From: Cryptomeria japonica
Taxonomy: Eukaryota; Streptophyta; Pinopsida; Cupressales; Cupressaceae
NCBI RefSeq assembly: GCF_030272615.1
Contig: NC_081412.1
Coordinates: forward strand, 666,048,352 to 666,112,351
Length of the DNA stretch: 64,000 nt
Direction: 5' to 3'
Of the stretch, positions 1 to 12,000 are shown in pieces. A model generated the notes under the pieces. The model was not told the DNA's origin and searched no databases. It saw only the letters and a list, made by a program, of their open reading frames with translations. Every line of letters begins with the position of its first letter. The stretch's first letter is position 1. A program made the translations under genes and the position numbers.

Positions 1-600
1 ACATATGCCAACAAATTTTCCTTGGATTCCTCGACGTCTTGTACGAATTTCCGTCATCGTCATACGAAAGTCTTCTGTTTGCATACAAAATTTTTCCCCC
101 TCGCCAAGCTGAATATCCCGTATGGATTTGTACGGTACTTTCCCTCTTTGTGCAACGTCTTCTCCTTGTACGAACTTGTACGAAATTCTAATGCTGTCGT
201 CGATGGCCTTCCTTCCTCGTACGGAATTGTATGAACGTCCTTTTTTTGTGCAATCAAAATAATTCCATACGGTTGTGTAGGGCATCTCCTCACCGTCCTC
301 TCCTTGATGTCATATGGGTTCGTACTCTTTTGCCTCCTCTGTTCATACGAAATTGACTCCAATATTCCACTCTATTGTTTGTGCACAACTTCGCCTGATG
401 CTTTCTCAAGATCTTCTTGTCTACTTGATTTGCTTGGAATTTGTTGTGGCTTGTATGGTTCCTTCAGTTTGATTTTTCCTCTCAAGTCCATATTTTTTTA
501 CAATATGTTGGCATACAATTTGACTCCGTATAGGTATGATTTCCTTTCGTGCAGGATCCTTTGTTTGTACGGTCTATGCCCTTCGCTAGTGGGCTTTTCT
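1..600. repeat. Degenerate minisatellite with TACG-centred words
   Basis: Words like cgtacgaaattg, catacgaaa, cgtatggatttg, ccatacggttg and catatgggttcg recur every 20-45 bp on the + strand. Read on the minus strand they give repeated NPYGI/QPYGI/NPYDI peptides about 15 residues apart. It lies in the linker of the gypsy element between protease and the off-window pol. Confidence 0.5.
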
Positions 601-907
601 CGTCCACTCCATCTCCGTACTACCAGATGTATCATTCATAACTTTACATGCTTTCATCAGTTGCTCTTCACCAGGAGTTGTAGCTTCAAGAAAATTACAT
701 GTTAGTGAAAATACCTCATAGTCTTCCATTTGCCAGTGGAATAGTCCATTTAGGGAATTCGTCTCATCTTCAGAGCAATCTTCTAGTTCAAGCACCCCTT
801 CATCATTGGGTTCCATGCCTTTACTCTCTTCATCCATACCAAACTCTCCACCTTCAGACTCTGAGTGGGAGGATGCCAGTTCTTCACTCACTGCTTGGTT
901 CCTCACG

Positions 908-1258
908 TCAATCACATACTTTATGCCCTTTACTCTCGATGGAGAGTGTGTTCTTCTTCCAGTTATGATTTGCCTTCGCCATGATCAACCAACCTCTTTC
1001 GAGGAGGGCATCATAGGTCTTTTGCTCTAGTGGAATGATGATGAAGTTGAGGGAGAAATGTTGGGTGTCGATAACAACCTTTTGTGCCATAAGTGTTCCC
1101 AAGGGTTTGATACCATGTTGGTCGGCACTTACAAGTTGGAATGTTGGTGGCCAGAGAGTTGGTTTGCCTAGACCCCTCCATGTTTCTTCCGGCAATATAT
1201 TTACTCCAGAGCCACTGTCTACGATGGCATTGGTCAGCTTCCGTCCTATGATCCCCAT
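908..1258 (-). CDS. Gypsy retropepsin (protease) fragment
   Basis: A 116-residue open stretch with the aspartic-protease active-site block AIVDSGSGVNILPEETW and a downstream hydrophobic loop region. It processes the Gag-Pol polyprotein in this family. The frame differs from the Gag frame, so at least one indel separates them, consistent with a decayed copy. Confidence 0.75.
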   Translation of the reverse strand: MGIIGRKLTNAIVDSGSGVNILPEETWRGLGKPTLWPPTFQLVSADQHGIKPLGTLMAQKVVIDTQHFSLNFIIIPLEQKTYDALLERGWLIMAKANHNWKKNTLSIESKGHKVCD

Positions 1259-1604
1259 TTCTTACAGTTGGCTCCTGACCAATACTCACAGTGAGCAACA
1301 TGGGGTCCGCAGTCGATGTACCAGATGGTTTTGCCACTGGCTGGTCCATGACAGATGTGCTAGGTGATTTTGTCATCGGTTCGCGACGTTCCTGGCCAAC
1401 AATATTGTCGCCAACTACATTTGTGAGGGCCATTTTCAATTGTGGAATAGTCTACAAAAGGTCAGATACTCATATTGGTACGATAGCTTGCAACATTTGT
1501 TTTATGACAGTTTTCTCGGACTTCGACCGTGGTGGAGTATTGGCGGCATCATGTGAGGCCCTTCGCTCCTCTGCCATCGCCCGTTCAACATCCGCCTTGG
1601 CCTC

Positions 1605-2948
1605 TCAGAGTCTTTCCTTCTCTGTACGGGGATCGGGGTACATTGCTTTTTTGCTTTTTAACCTCGTGATTGCGAGTACCTCTTCGTCTGGCTCTTTGAC
1701 GTCCAATGTATTTGCCCCTTTCTGCTTTGGACAGTTGGTGTCTTCATGGTCACCTGGTCCACACCATTTGCACAATAATTGTACATTGTCTTTCTTGTTC
1801 TGGCAATCTCTCGCAAAGTGTCCCCATTCACTACATTGTCGACATTGTATGATAGGACGTCCTCTGGAGTCGTACTCTATTTGGTTTTGCCCTCGTTGAT
1901 TTCCATAACCACTTGGTGATACATTTTGTGATTTTGATGGGCTAGACTCTCCTTGTGTGAAGAGTACTTGTGTACATCTCATCTTCAAATTGTACAGGCA
2001 CTCCTTGATTGAATGCCCCAACACTTGGCAAATCTCAGAAAACATATTTCTAGGACAATTACCTTTTGTGTGCTCCTCACTTTTGTACTTAGTACACCAT
2101 AGTTCATTACCTTCTTTGTTGGTTCCTTTCTTAGCCTTCAATTCTTTCATCATTCTCAACATGTCCCATCGAAGGGCTCGTATGGTTTTGGATTCTTCGT
2201 CACTGCTACCTTCGATGCTCTCATCATCTTCAGTCTTCCTCTTCTCTTGGGAGGAGGTTTTGTTTTCACTCTCGATGTCCATCGCCCGATTGTAAGCATC
2301 GGCGTACGAGGATGGAGGCACTACTTTCATCTTCTTGTGCAGTGAGGGTATCAATCCCTCCGTGAACCACCTTTTCTTCAACTCGTTGGCTAGCTGGTTC
2401 TCCATCTTGTTCAATAGTTCTTTGAGCCTACGATTGTAAGCGCGTACACTCTCAATTTTCCCTTGCTTGGTATTATAGATTTCGGCCACGATCTCGTTGT
2501 CATCCCTCAGGAGTTTGAATTCCTCTTGGAACGCCTTCTTCAAATCACTCCATCTCGTCTTGTGCTGGGCATCAAGGTCTGTGTACCAGTCAATGGCGAT
2601 CCTCTGAAGGGTGGCAGGAAATGCCTTCAGCCAGTAGTCCTTGTCATCTTGGCTATTTGCCTCCCAAATGGTTATATATGTTTTGCAGTGTCGTATGGGA
2701 TCCTCTGATCCATCCCTCGTGAACTTCAACAATTTTTGCTTCTCCTGGGTGGTCACCATTGTTTTCATTAGAAGGTACTGTGTGTATTCACCTTGTGTGT
2801 CGAACCTTGGTGGATTGTTTCGGCCACTACGTTCCAATGCTTTCCCTGCACTCTCAGCTATGCAAGCGTCCTCTACACGTACACCTTTAGCATCCCCAAC
2901 ACTCCAGTGGACTATTCTGACCGCTACGTTCCAGTGCTTTCCTTGCAC
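1605..2948 (-). CDS. Gypsy Gag polyprotein with two zinc knuckles
   Basis: A 447-residue open frame. The middle has the retrotransposon Gag helical core (WLKAFPATLQRIAIDWYTDL ... FTEGLIPSLHKKM). The C-terminal part has two CX2CX4HX4C knuckles, CRQCSEWGHFARDC and CKWCGPGDHEDTNC, which bind the element's RNA during particle assembly. The N-terminal start is uncertain, because the first 60 residues repeat an arginine-, alanine- and glycine-rich unit. A lysine- and glutamate-rich linker separates core and knuckles. Retroelement origin is certain; a precise clade is not claimed. Confidence 0.85.
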   Translation of the reverse strand: MQGKHWNVAVRIVHWSVGDAKGVRVEDACIAESAGKALERSGRNNPPRFDTQGEYTQYLLMKTMVTTQEKQKLLKFTRDGSEDPIRHCKTYITIWEANSQDDKDYWLKAFPATLQRIAIDWYTDLDAQHKTRWSDLKKAFQEEFKLLRDDNEIVAEIYNTKQGKIESVRAYNRRLKELLNKMENQLANELKKRWFTEGLIPSLHKKMKVVPPSSYADAYNRAMDIESENKTSSQEKRKTEDDESIEGSSDEESKTIRALRWDMLRMMKELKAKKGTNKEGNELWCTKYKSEEHTKGNCPRNMFSEICQVLGHSIKECLYNLKMRCTQVLFTQGESSPSKSQNVSPSGYGNQRGQNQIEYDSRGRPIIQCRQCSEWGHFARDCQNKKDNVQLLCKWCGPGDHEDTNCPKQKGANTLDVKEPDEEVLAITRLKSKKAMYPDPRTEKERL

Positions 2949-3150
2949 TCTCAGACACGAGTGCGTCCTCTACATGTCCACCCCCAGCGTCCCAACACTC
3001 CGAGTACTTCCAGGCTCCGACTCGTCTCTGTGCTCCCTCCGGCCGAGGGTTAGCAAATCACCTAATCGCTTGGTCTTGACCACCCTGTGGCCTCTTCTCA
3101 CCTTTAATGGAGTCTACGGACATGAATCACTCAAGGCTGACCCGATTTCT

Positions 3151-3168
3151 TTTAAGGCAACGACGCCA
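3151..3168 (-). other. Primer-binding site, tRNA-Asp-like
   Basis: The minus strand reads TGGCGTCGTTGCCTTAAA immediately inside the LTR. The TGGCGYCGTTGCC core matches the 3' end complement of plant tRNA-Asp used by some plant gypsy lineages, with mismatches towards the end. Confidence 0.6.
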
Positions 3169-3171
3169 AAA

Positions 3172-3502
3172 TGTTTACCGCTACAATTGGTAAATTAAAT
3201 ACAGAGAATAATAATGTACATGACAATGCATTCTAGACACGACAGTAAAATATATCTTTATTCGCACATGCAATTATTACAAAGAAGAAGACCAGAGATG
3301 GTCAGCCAAGGATTACAATTGACCTTACTATGTCGTACTACTTTCCTTGCCGGTGCACAACATATTTAAAGAACTCAATGGTTGTGTACCATTTGCCGAG
3401 AGGTACACAACCGTCAACCAACCGACGCATAACTACCTGAGAGTGACAACCCACTTAATACAATTATTTAATACATTGTCGGGTAAGCAAAATTATCAAA
3501 CA
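3172..3502 (-). repeat. 5' LTR of the minus-strand gypsy element
   Basis: On the + strand it begins TGTTTACC and ends TCAAACA, giving TGTTT/AAACA ends. On the minus strand it holds a TTTAAATA TATA-like box (near 3363) and an AATAAA signal (near 3260) in the order expected for U3-R-U5. The outer boundary is inferred, because the partner LTR is outside the window. Confidence 0.6.
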
Positions 3503-3922
3503 TAACAATATGTGTTTTATGCCAACTACACCTATTCTTATGTCTTGGAAAAAATAACATCCTAAATGGTCAATCTTGCCAGTATTTACACCAAAAGGTG
3601 TCATCATATACATAAATTACATCAGAATGATTTTACAATTCCTAACAAAGTCTATTTCTGTAGTTTCTTCAGATATTTTGCCATATTGATAAAGTTAGTA
3701 TAACAATCCTTTTTTTTTTCCGAAACATCTTATAGATTGAATTCTCTTACTCTGCAAAATAACTTGTGCGCTGGACTGGAATTTTTCATGTGTCGAATGA
3801 TATAATGGTTTCTTATTCTCAATTGCATTTGAGATATTGCTCAAACTAAAGCAGCTATTTTTGTTGACTTGCATAATTTAGCAAAAGTATGTCTTGAATT
3901 TAATGTTGTCTATAATCCACAG

Positions 3923-3985
3923 GTTATGACAGCATTGGCTTTTAAGTACTTTGCTCAGCAGGGAGTTGATATTGCAGTGGTAGAG
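3923..3985 (+). CDS. DHFS exon (first in window)
   Basis: 21 codons, [21 protein letters not shown], phase 0 at both ends. The acceptor reads tccacag and the donor gtaaat. It encodes the strand and helix just before the AGLGG motif. Confidence 0.88.
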
Positions 3986-6900
3986 GTAAATATCTATTCT
4001 TAGTACATAACATTTGTTTTTGTGAAGTGAGGGAATGAATATTGGATCTTCTGTATATGCTCCGTGAGTATATGTTTTATCATTATGTGTTCCTCTGATT
4101 AACTACTTTGTCTTCTAAAGCTTTAATACTTTATCCTTCCCATTTGTTACTAAATATGGACTCATCTTTCCTCCTAATTCTAGTGGGGTTCAAAATTGAT
4201 ATGTTGCATCATAGAGACAAGCATAATTTCTTAGCTTCTTATAGCAGGATTGTGTTTGTTCTATTATCGTAAATCTATATCAGATACTGTTGAATTTTTA
4301 TTCTGTAATCTTTTCTTTTAGAAGGATGTTCTATGTATCAAGTTAACAAATTGTATTATGCAATTCAGGAGTAAAATTTCTAACTTGTGTTTTTAATTTT
4401 CATCTCCTGGTTTTGCTTGTCCCGTGGATTTATGTAAGAAATAATGTAATACATACTAGTGATGGCTATTACATATTATCGTACACAGTTCTATAGCTAT
4501 AGTAGCGACAGGCATTTTCAATATGTCAATTCCTTTGGTTGAGTTTGAAGATTTTATGGTGCATGGAACTGGATCTTGGAACGTAAGGTCCTTAATATAG
4601 CTTTCACAATATTATAAATTGTAAGACCTCATTATCATAAAGCTCACAAAATCCCAGGGGCCTATTTCATATTATGATATTTTTAAATGTGATTATACCT
4701 CTGTACCAAATTGTTTCAGTCTCTGATGTATTGCTTCTTTTGCTTATCGTGTTTATTATGGAGAACATAGTTGGAGTTTCAAGAATGAGATAGTGCATTT
4801 GTCATGGAGGTAAAATTACTTTTCCATTTTTTCAATTGGAAATTTTGTTTTTTATGAAAGGCATTCATGTTAGGATTAAGGTGCCCTTTACCTTGCAGTC
4901 CTGTGTATATTTTATGTGTCTCCAACACTCTGGAAGGTGTAGTTAGACACCTAGGCTGTTATCGGAGAAATAATTTGTAATTTAGATTCCTTAGAATTGT
5001 GACATTAGTCATATGGATTCGTGGAAGAGGTGGGGCACTGTAATAGCAGTTATGGTTAACTTTGAATTCATTGAAGGCACTTTACCATTCCTAGGCACTA
5101 TAGGAAAGTGGAGAATCTTGTAATGATGGATGGGGCCCACACAAGTTTTGTGGACCCCAAAATGGAGCTCTAGACTTGAGGATGTGAGCTGTCAAGGATT
5201 TGTTAGTCAAAGATGCCTTTGCAGTTATGTTTTCTATTTGGGGGCTCATTGATTGAGCCCATGTGACACCCATGTGAAGTCATCATGTATTTACTATTTA
5301 CTATTCTTGGATGATTCTCTCCATGGTGGGCTTCAGGTTTTTGTATGATACCATGGTTTTGGCCTCTCTTCTTGCCTATATATTGGAGGCATGAAATAGT
5401 GGCTTCATATCATTGTTTGTAACTACACAAGTATTGTCGAAATGTTGTTAAGAGTGTCGAGTGTCAATGTGTTGATATTGTATCATGTACGTTGGAGATT
5501 AATACATACTTGTTCTCTTTCTCTAGTGGAGTGTTTTTTCAAAATGGTTTCTCCATGTAAATCCTGTGTCTATATGGTTTGCTGATTTCATTGTTATTGT
5601 TGATTTATGCATCTACATAATAATCTTTTATGGTAATCTTGTTGAAAGAAACTTATTTCAGATTTGCGTACACTTTGAAGAAGATTTTATTGTAAGTTTC
5701 ACCTCGGTTCTTAACATTTCATGCTATTCTCATTACCTATAAAGAGTTACTTTGTTTATTGGGTGTTGTGAATGATGATGTGAAATGCTACCCAATGCTT
5801 CTTCTTCTCTTGGCAGAATTTTGACTAGATATTTTGACATCAGAGTTGAGGCTGTATTGTAAAGCTTTATGCAACTGATTGTATTATGTATTTGGTGGCT
5901 TTTGTTCTGTTTTCCTCGTTCTATGAGTAAATAAAGTTTCTTCTGTGGAAAATATGTTCCAGGTTCTAGCAGTTATTGTATCATTTAAGTATAACTGTAT
6001 GCCCTTTTTATGAAGTGAGATTATGTTCTATTGAATTTGATATCTCTTGTAGATGCATGATAGAATTCCTGAACCCATATTCGGACAAATTTTTTTTTTC
6101 TGACATAAATATCTAGAATAAGGGGAAGTACTCATTTTTTATTTGTTATAAATATTAAATGAATAAAAAGCTATGGATGTTATATTTTCACTTCAGCTAC
6201 ATTGTTTGTAACTTTGTTGACTGTGCCTATATTCTTGGTAAAGAAACATGTAGGGAATAGATACTGCAAAAGTAGCATTCCTTTCTGTAAAGTCAAATTG
6301 AATTTACCAAACATGCTCTTATATCTTGCAGGCTGGTCTAGGTGGAGCACGCGATGCCACCAATGTTATACACAGCAAGGGGCTTTCTATGTCTGTTATC
6401 ACAACAATTGGGATGGAACATATGGATGCCCTGGGAGGTTCTCTAGAGAGCATTGCAATTTCAAAGTCAGGCATCATCAAAGAAGGATGCCCAGTTCTGT
6501 ATTTACTACCTTTATGTCATTATTGGGAACAAATATGCAGCATTTATATCTCCAATATTTTCATGCTTCTGATGATTTTTCTTTAAGACCAATAATTTTC
6601 ACATTGGTCCTCATGTGCTTATTTATCACTTTGCTACCTCCAAACCAATGACTTTCCCTTGATTTATCCGGATGCTTCTGTTTTGTACATGGGCCATCTT
6701 GACATTTATGGATCAACTAATATCATTTAGTGTAATTACCTTGAAATATGTGTTAAATCTCCTAATTCCTTATGAGCAATGCCGATATCTTATTGATAGT
6801 CTGTTGTCTGGAATCATTATTGATCAAGTTAATTAAGTGCTTGGAATCAACCTCTACCATATCTAGAAAAAATGATGTTCCATAACTAATCTAATTCCTA

Positions 6901-8972
6901 AATGTTAAAGCTTCAGCTTCCTCAGGTTGTTGGTTTCATAATGTAGATGTTCAATATATCAGGTACTCACCTTTCACTGAATAATTTACCAGAAGTTATT
7001 GTATCCTGGGGGCCATTTACAGGGGGAAATCTATTTTCTATCTTTAGATGAAAATTCCTTCTCTAATTCCTTTACTCCAGTAATCTTAACCTTGATCTAT
7101 CTCTCCTCTAAGAAATGAAGCTTGAGATGTTGAATGCGCATGACCCTGGGGAGTCTGGCTGCAGAGTGAGTGCCCTCCTAGAAGACATTAATCTGCAATT
7201 TTCTACCTTCAAAAGGAATGTGACTAAATTATGGCTTGATCATTACATAAATTATTCAATGCCTGATCCATGAGGGAACCTCTGAACTTTGTATGTACGC
7301 ATGATGGGAATTCCATAATCATGTCTGTCTCTGAGGATTTTTTCCCACAAACTGTTGCAACTCTTACACTATCTTCAAATGATTTCACAGCAAGGAGTTT
7401 GTTATTCAGCTTGGAAGCTTTGTCCTTGTGTCGAGAGTCATTGAATTTATATACCTTGTCCTAAGGTGCAAAGTGCAAACTGCCATTTTATGCTTTTTGG
7501 AAAGGCTTCTCTATAAGAATCTCCTTTGTCCTCTCTTCAGCTCCAGTTCTTTTTTGAAGGGAGCTAAAATAGCAAACAAATTGATAAGAATTGATGTAAT
7601 TTACAGTCAATGGGAGTAACAACTTTCTTTTGCGGCGCTGTAGAGATAGTTCATGGCTCTTACATATGATATGTCGGATTTCAATTAGGACCAATGTTGA
7701 AAATTAACGAGCAGAAGAAACTGATAATACAGTCGTAACTTTTTAATTGTATTTAATGACTGCTTTAAATAACTTGAAACATTTATGAGAAGAATTGGCT
7801 ATAATTTCCTTATTTACTTGTTGGATTAGTTGGATGATAGAAGTTCAATTTACATAATATGATGTTTCAATTTTGAAGAGGCTGTTTGATTCTTCTAGGT
7901 GATACTTGGTGGTCCATTTGAACCACGAATTGAGTATATTCTTCGCAAGACAGCGGCCTCAATGAATGCACCAGTAACATCAGCATTTGGTCCTGGGATT
8001 AATAGTACAATTACCAAATTAGATTCCACAAGTGATCAACCATGTCAATATGCTGATATTTTGGTCAAGCTTGATGAAAATGATCCACAAACGGTAATCA
8101 TTGTCAATTATATTCAACAATTGGAAAGAGAATCATGGCATTGTGAGCTTTGCATGTGTCTTACTGTTCATTTTAAAAACATCTTTCTATATCTTATAAA
8201 TGCTAGTCATTAGATTGCTTAATATTTCCTTTCTATAGATATTGGTTGCTACCCTATAGAACTAGAGAATTATGATAGGCCCAGCATTAAGTGATAATTT
8301 TTTCCTGTTTCACCAATGAACATACTTTCTGTAGACAATTGAATTATTTGGCGTGAGGCTTCGCATGATTGGATACCACCAACTGCAGAATGCAGTTACA
8401 GCCGTATGTATTGCTCTTTGTCTTCGTAGCCAAGGTAATTCTTATGATGTTTCATCAAATTCTTGACTTCGCTTATTTCTGGTAATTGATAAATTCAAAT
8501 ATCTAGCTTTGAGTTTTACCATCTAGTAGTTAAAGTTTCACCAATTTATTTTCTGTCAATCTATTGAAATCTGTTTCAATTTATGGGTATTATTGTCTAT
8601 AACTTGTGAGTGCCAAATATGTTTCCTTTGTCATATTATCTTTTAAATGGCATCTAGTGGGCCGCTTCAGTTTTATTTGGATCTGAATTAGCTATTCGAG
8701 AGTTTTTTTTGCTCTGCGAGTATTTACATGTGACTTATACTTTTAAGTTATATTTCATGTATATATTGGCAGTATGTTGGAGAGTGGTTTCAGATCTATA
8801 GGAGTTATAAAGTGAATTTTAAGTTTTAGAAGATCTTTTAAATTTTCAGGCTGTCAAGTTTCAGTAGTCAGTAGGCTCCTATCAGCATTCTCTCGCTCTC
8901 TCCATCTCACTCACTTTATCTGCCCTGAATTCTAGACCTATCTATCTCCCTATCACTCTTCCTTTATCTCCT

Positions 8973-9014
<42 letters not shown>

Positions 9015-12000
9015 CTTAGACCCCCGCAAGGGGTGCTTCCCTCAACCTCATTTTGGTGAGGTGGAGGAGCCAAATCGGACTCCTAGGACTAGACCCTCTA
9101 GTTCTACCTCTCCCCTAGTTTTCACTAGAGCTAGGAAGAGCAAGATGTAAAATGTTTTGATGTAGTATTTACTTTTGGTTTTACATAAACAATTTGCTAT
9201 TTCATTTTGTTTCAGTCTATCAGCCATCAACATTCCACAATAGTATGCCATTTTAAACCCAATTTGCATTTAAATCAATCAAATATATCTAGACTTAGCT
9301 TGTTTATTTTGTGTACTCATTTATTGACTCATTGGATGCATCTCCTCACTAAATTTTGCAAAAAAATGCACTTCTAATTAAAATTAAGCAAATTTTTAAG
9401 TTGCCGAGTTTTTGTTGAGTTTTTTTTTGGGCCTTGGCAAGTTTTTGTTTTTGTCGAGTAGTTCAACTATGGTTATTAGTTTTCTAGTTATTTCTTTAAT
9501 AGAACCTAAATTCTATCTCTGTGGACCCTCCTTCCTTTTCCTTACCTGTGAATTCCCAGAAACTCTTTTCTCTTTTCTACGTTTTATCCTTTCTTGTGGA
9601 ATTGTTTTTTCGTGGGCCTGAGTTCTTGATGATCCTTCAATCGCCTCATCCTAGGACTCCAAGTCTTGCATCAAATTGTAAGTCAGGTGGGCATTCTTTG
9701 TCTTCAACTTTGCGATGTGACGTTCAACCCAATGCCTAGTGAAGTTCATAACTGGCCTGCTTGAGACATCTAAATCATCAATTTCTGGTTTTGACCCATT
9801 GGGTGCTTAAATTGGCTTATCTTTTTCCTTTTCATAATCCGGCTGAAGCGTATTCACATCTTATTCTTTCTGGTCCAGCACTTGGATGTTTTCACAAATT
9901 CTTATCAACTTAAGAGGCAATCTGGAAAACATCTTTTTTTTTATTTCATTGTCATCCTTGGTGTTAGCCCAATAATCCTCCAATTGCATTTTGTACCTAT
10001 GCTTTACGCTAGCTACCATCCTTATCTTATCATACGAATTGAAAATTTTCCTTGCAGTATGGGGTGCTAGGTGGTAGAATAGCAATTTACTTCTCCACTT
10101 TTGCCAATGATGGACACATTTAATCATAATCTCCTGTGACAATTGGAAATTCGAGCCCAATCTTCGTCTTCTTCTTTGAATCTTGTCATAGGCAATCAAT
10201 TGTCTGATTACTTCCAATAGCACCATCTTGTTTGTTGGATATCTTGGGAGTCTATACGGCTGGGCAAAGAATCCTTGGACTCAAATGTAGGTAAATTTTG
10301 GAAATTGAATGTGCCAGGCCCCATACTTCTTTACGAACTTCCTTGCCTCTTGTGACAACCTTATGTGAACTCCTCCTTGCAAAGATTTGGCAATATGCAT
10401 AGTGAAGGTGTCGCTTGCTTTCTTGAAAGAAGTAGGGTCGTATAAGTGCAATTGTGGATAACACTTGTAGACCTTTAACTGTCCTGGATCGCATCCCACG
10501 CGTCCTTTGCTTGATAATTCACTGAACTTGCCCATTCTAGCCAACATGTAGACAATATACGAGCTCATGTAGAAGGACTGGGATGACTTCAAATTCATCA
10601 GCTGCTCGTCTAGATTGCTAATTATTCTCGCCCAATCTACCACCTTTATGACATCCATTAGTTCCTCATGAAGTAAAACATCCAAGACTCGAAGATGTAA
10701 GCCTATGGACATCCCATAACCCGGCTCATCATCAACACAAGATCACCATATTCTTGCTTGAAGTCCATGCTGGTGATTTGCTTGGGCATCTTTGAAACAT
10801 GAAGCATTGGCTTCTGCATCTATTTTTAGTTGATGATTTAGCGCATCTCTCAATTCTAGAATCATAAATCAAAGTTGCTCTTTCCTTGGTCTTGTACATC
10901 ATGGATTGGAATGCGAGGATTCCAAAAGCTTCACCTATTGCTTTAGCATTAAGATTTGTCAAGATTATGCTATTAGGTGCCAAAATCGCTCTTTTTTCAA
11001 CGTCATAATGTTTTGCACATTCCATGATCAGATCCGGGCACTGGATGGTAGTAGGGAAGCCGACAACTACTACAATTCTGCTTTTGACTATCTTCTTGGT
11101 AGTAGTTGTTGGAGGATGTCTGTCTTGACCAAATATTCTCTTTCTTAATTCTCCCAACTTGAAAGTTCCTAAGTTTGTATCACTGACTGATCTTTGTCAT
11201 GTCCCCACTCTAGCTCAGTCTAGCAGAGACATGTGAGTCAGCTTATTATGGGGTCTTGTAGGCTGACAGGGTTGGACAAAGACCCGGTTTGGTTATTCAG
11301 TGTTGGAGACTTGGTGTTCTAGCAGTTATTGATCAGTTGGGAGACATTCCTTGTTTTTAGGAGGCAGTTCCTACTTTTTAGGAGGTTTGATCATGCCCAA
11401 GGTTGGGTCTCCATGAGATGCCTCTTTGGGTTCAGTTTCAGAGAGATTGGGCTTGTTTCCTAAATTTTAGGAGCATCCCTAGATTTTAGGGATGAGACTA
11501 CCAGTGAATCCTTGATTTCCGACTTCAGTCACAGACAGGTGACAAGATGATTTTAGGGTTTGTAATGTCAGTTGGGCATTTTGTGGCTATTTGGGTTATA
11601 TTTTTAATATTTCCTAAGTTAGCGTTTAATAATTAAATAAGGCTAAGTTGTTAGCCATTTTGGAGTAATAAGGGGATTTTTGGCCTCATCTGGATGCGCA
11701 TCCTATTGTGTGATAGCTCGTTGGAAAGATCTTGAAATTCTTTAAATCTTTCTCTTTGGTCTCAGGGCAATTCAGTGAGCGGATTTCTGTCTATGGGGAA
11801 AAAGGTCATTTTCTAGTAACATGACCACTTTAAAATAAGAAATTATAACATTTCCACTAGACCACGCCACTTGGAGACAATTAGGGTTCGATTTGCAATT
11901 GAGAGGGGTTATAAGGGGATAGGAGCTTCATTCTATGATTATCTTTTGCATATTTGACAACTTGTATGAATTTGCTCTGGAGAGCGATTTCTAGACTGGG

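Larger units (their letters stand above)
1..3502 (-). mobile_element. Ty3/gypsy LTR retrotransposon, 5' part, minus strand
   Basis: Reading leftwards there is a 5' LTR (about 3502-3172), a primer-binding site (3168-3151), gag (2948-1605), a retropepsin region (around 1258-908) and a linker before pol. Reverse transcriptase, integrase and the other LTR lie left of the window. Several frame breaks (gag and protease lie in separate open stretches) suggest a decayed copy. It sits in the DHFS intron just before the 3923 exon. Confidence 0.8.

Noticed and set aside
6326-6586. 86-residue single-exon ORF covering the DHFS exon
   Set aside because: The part after 6493 is intron read-through; spliced family alignment ends the exon at 6493.
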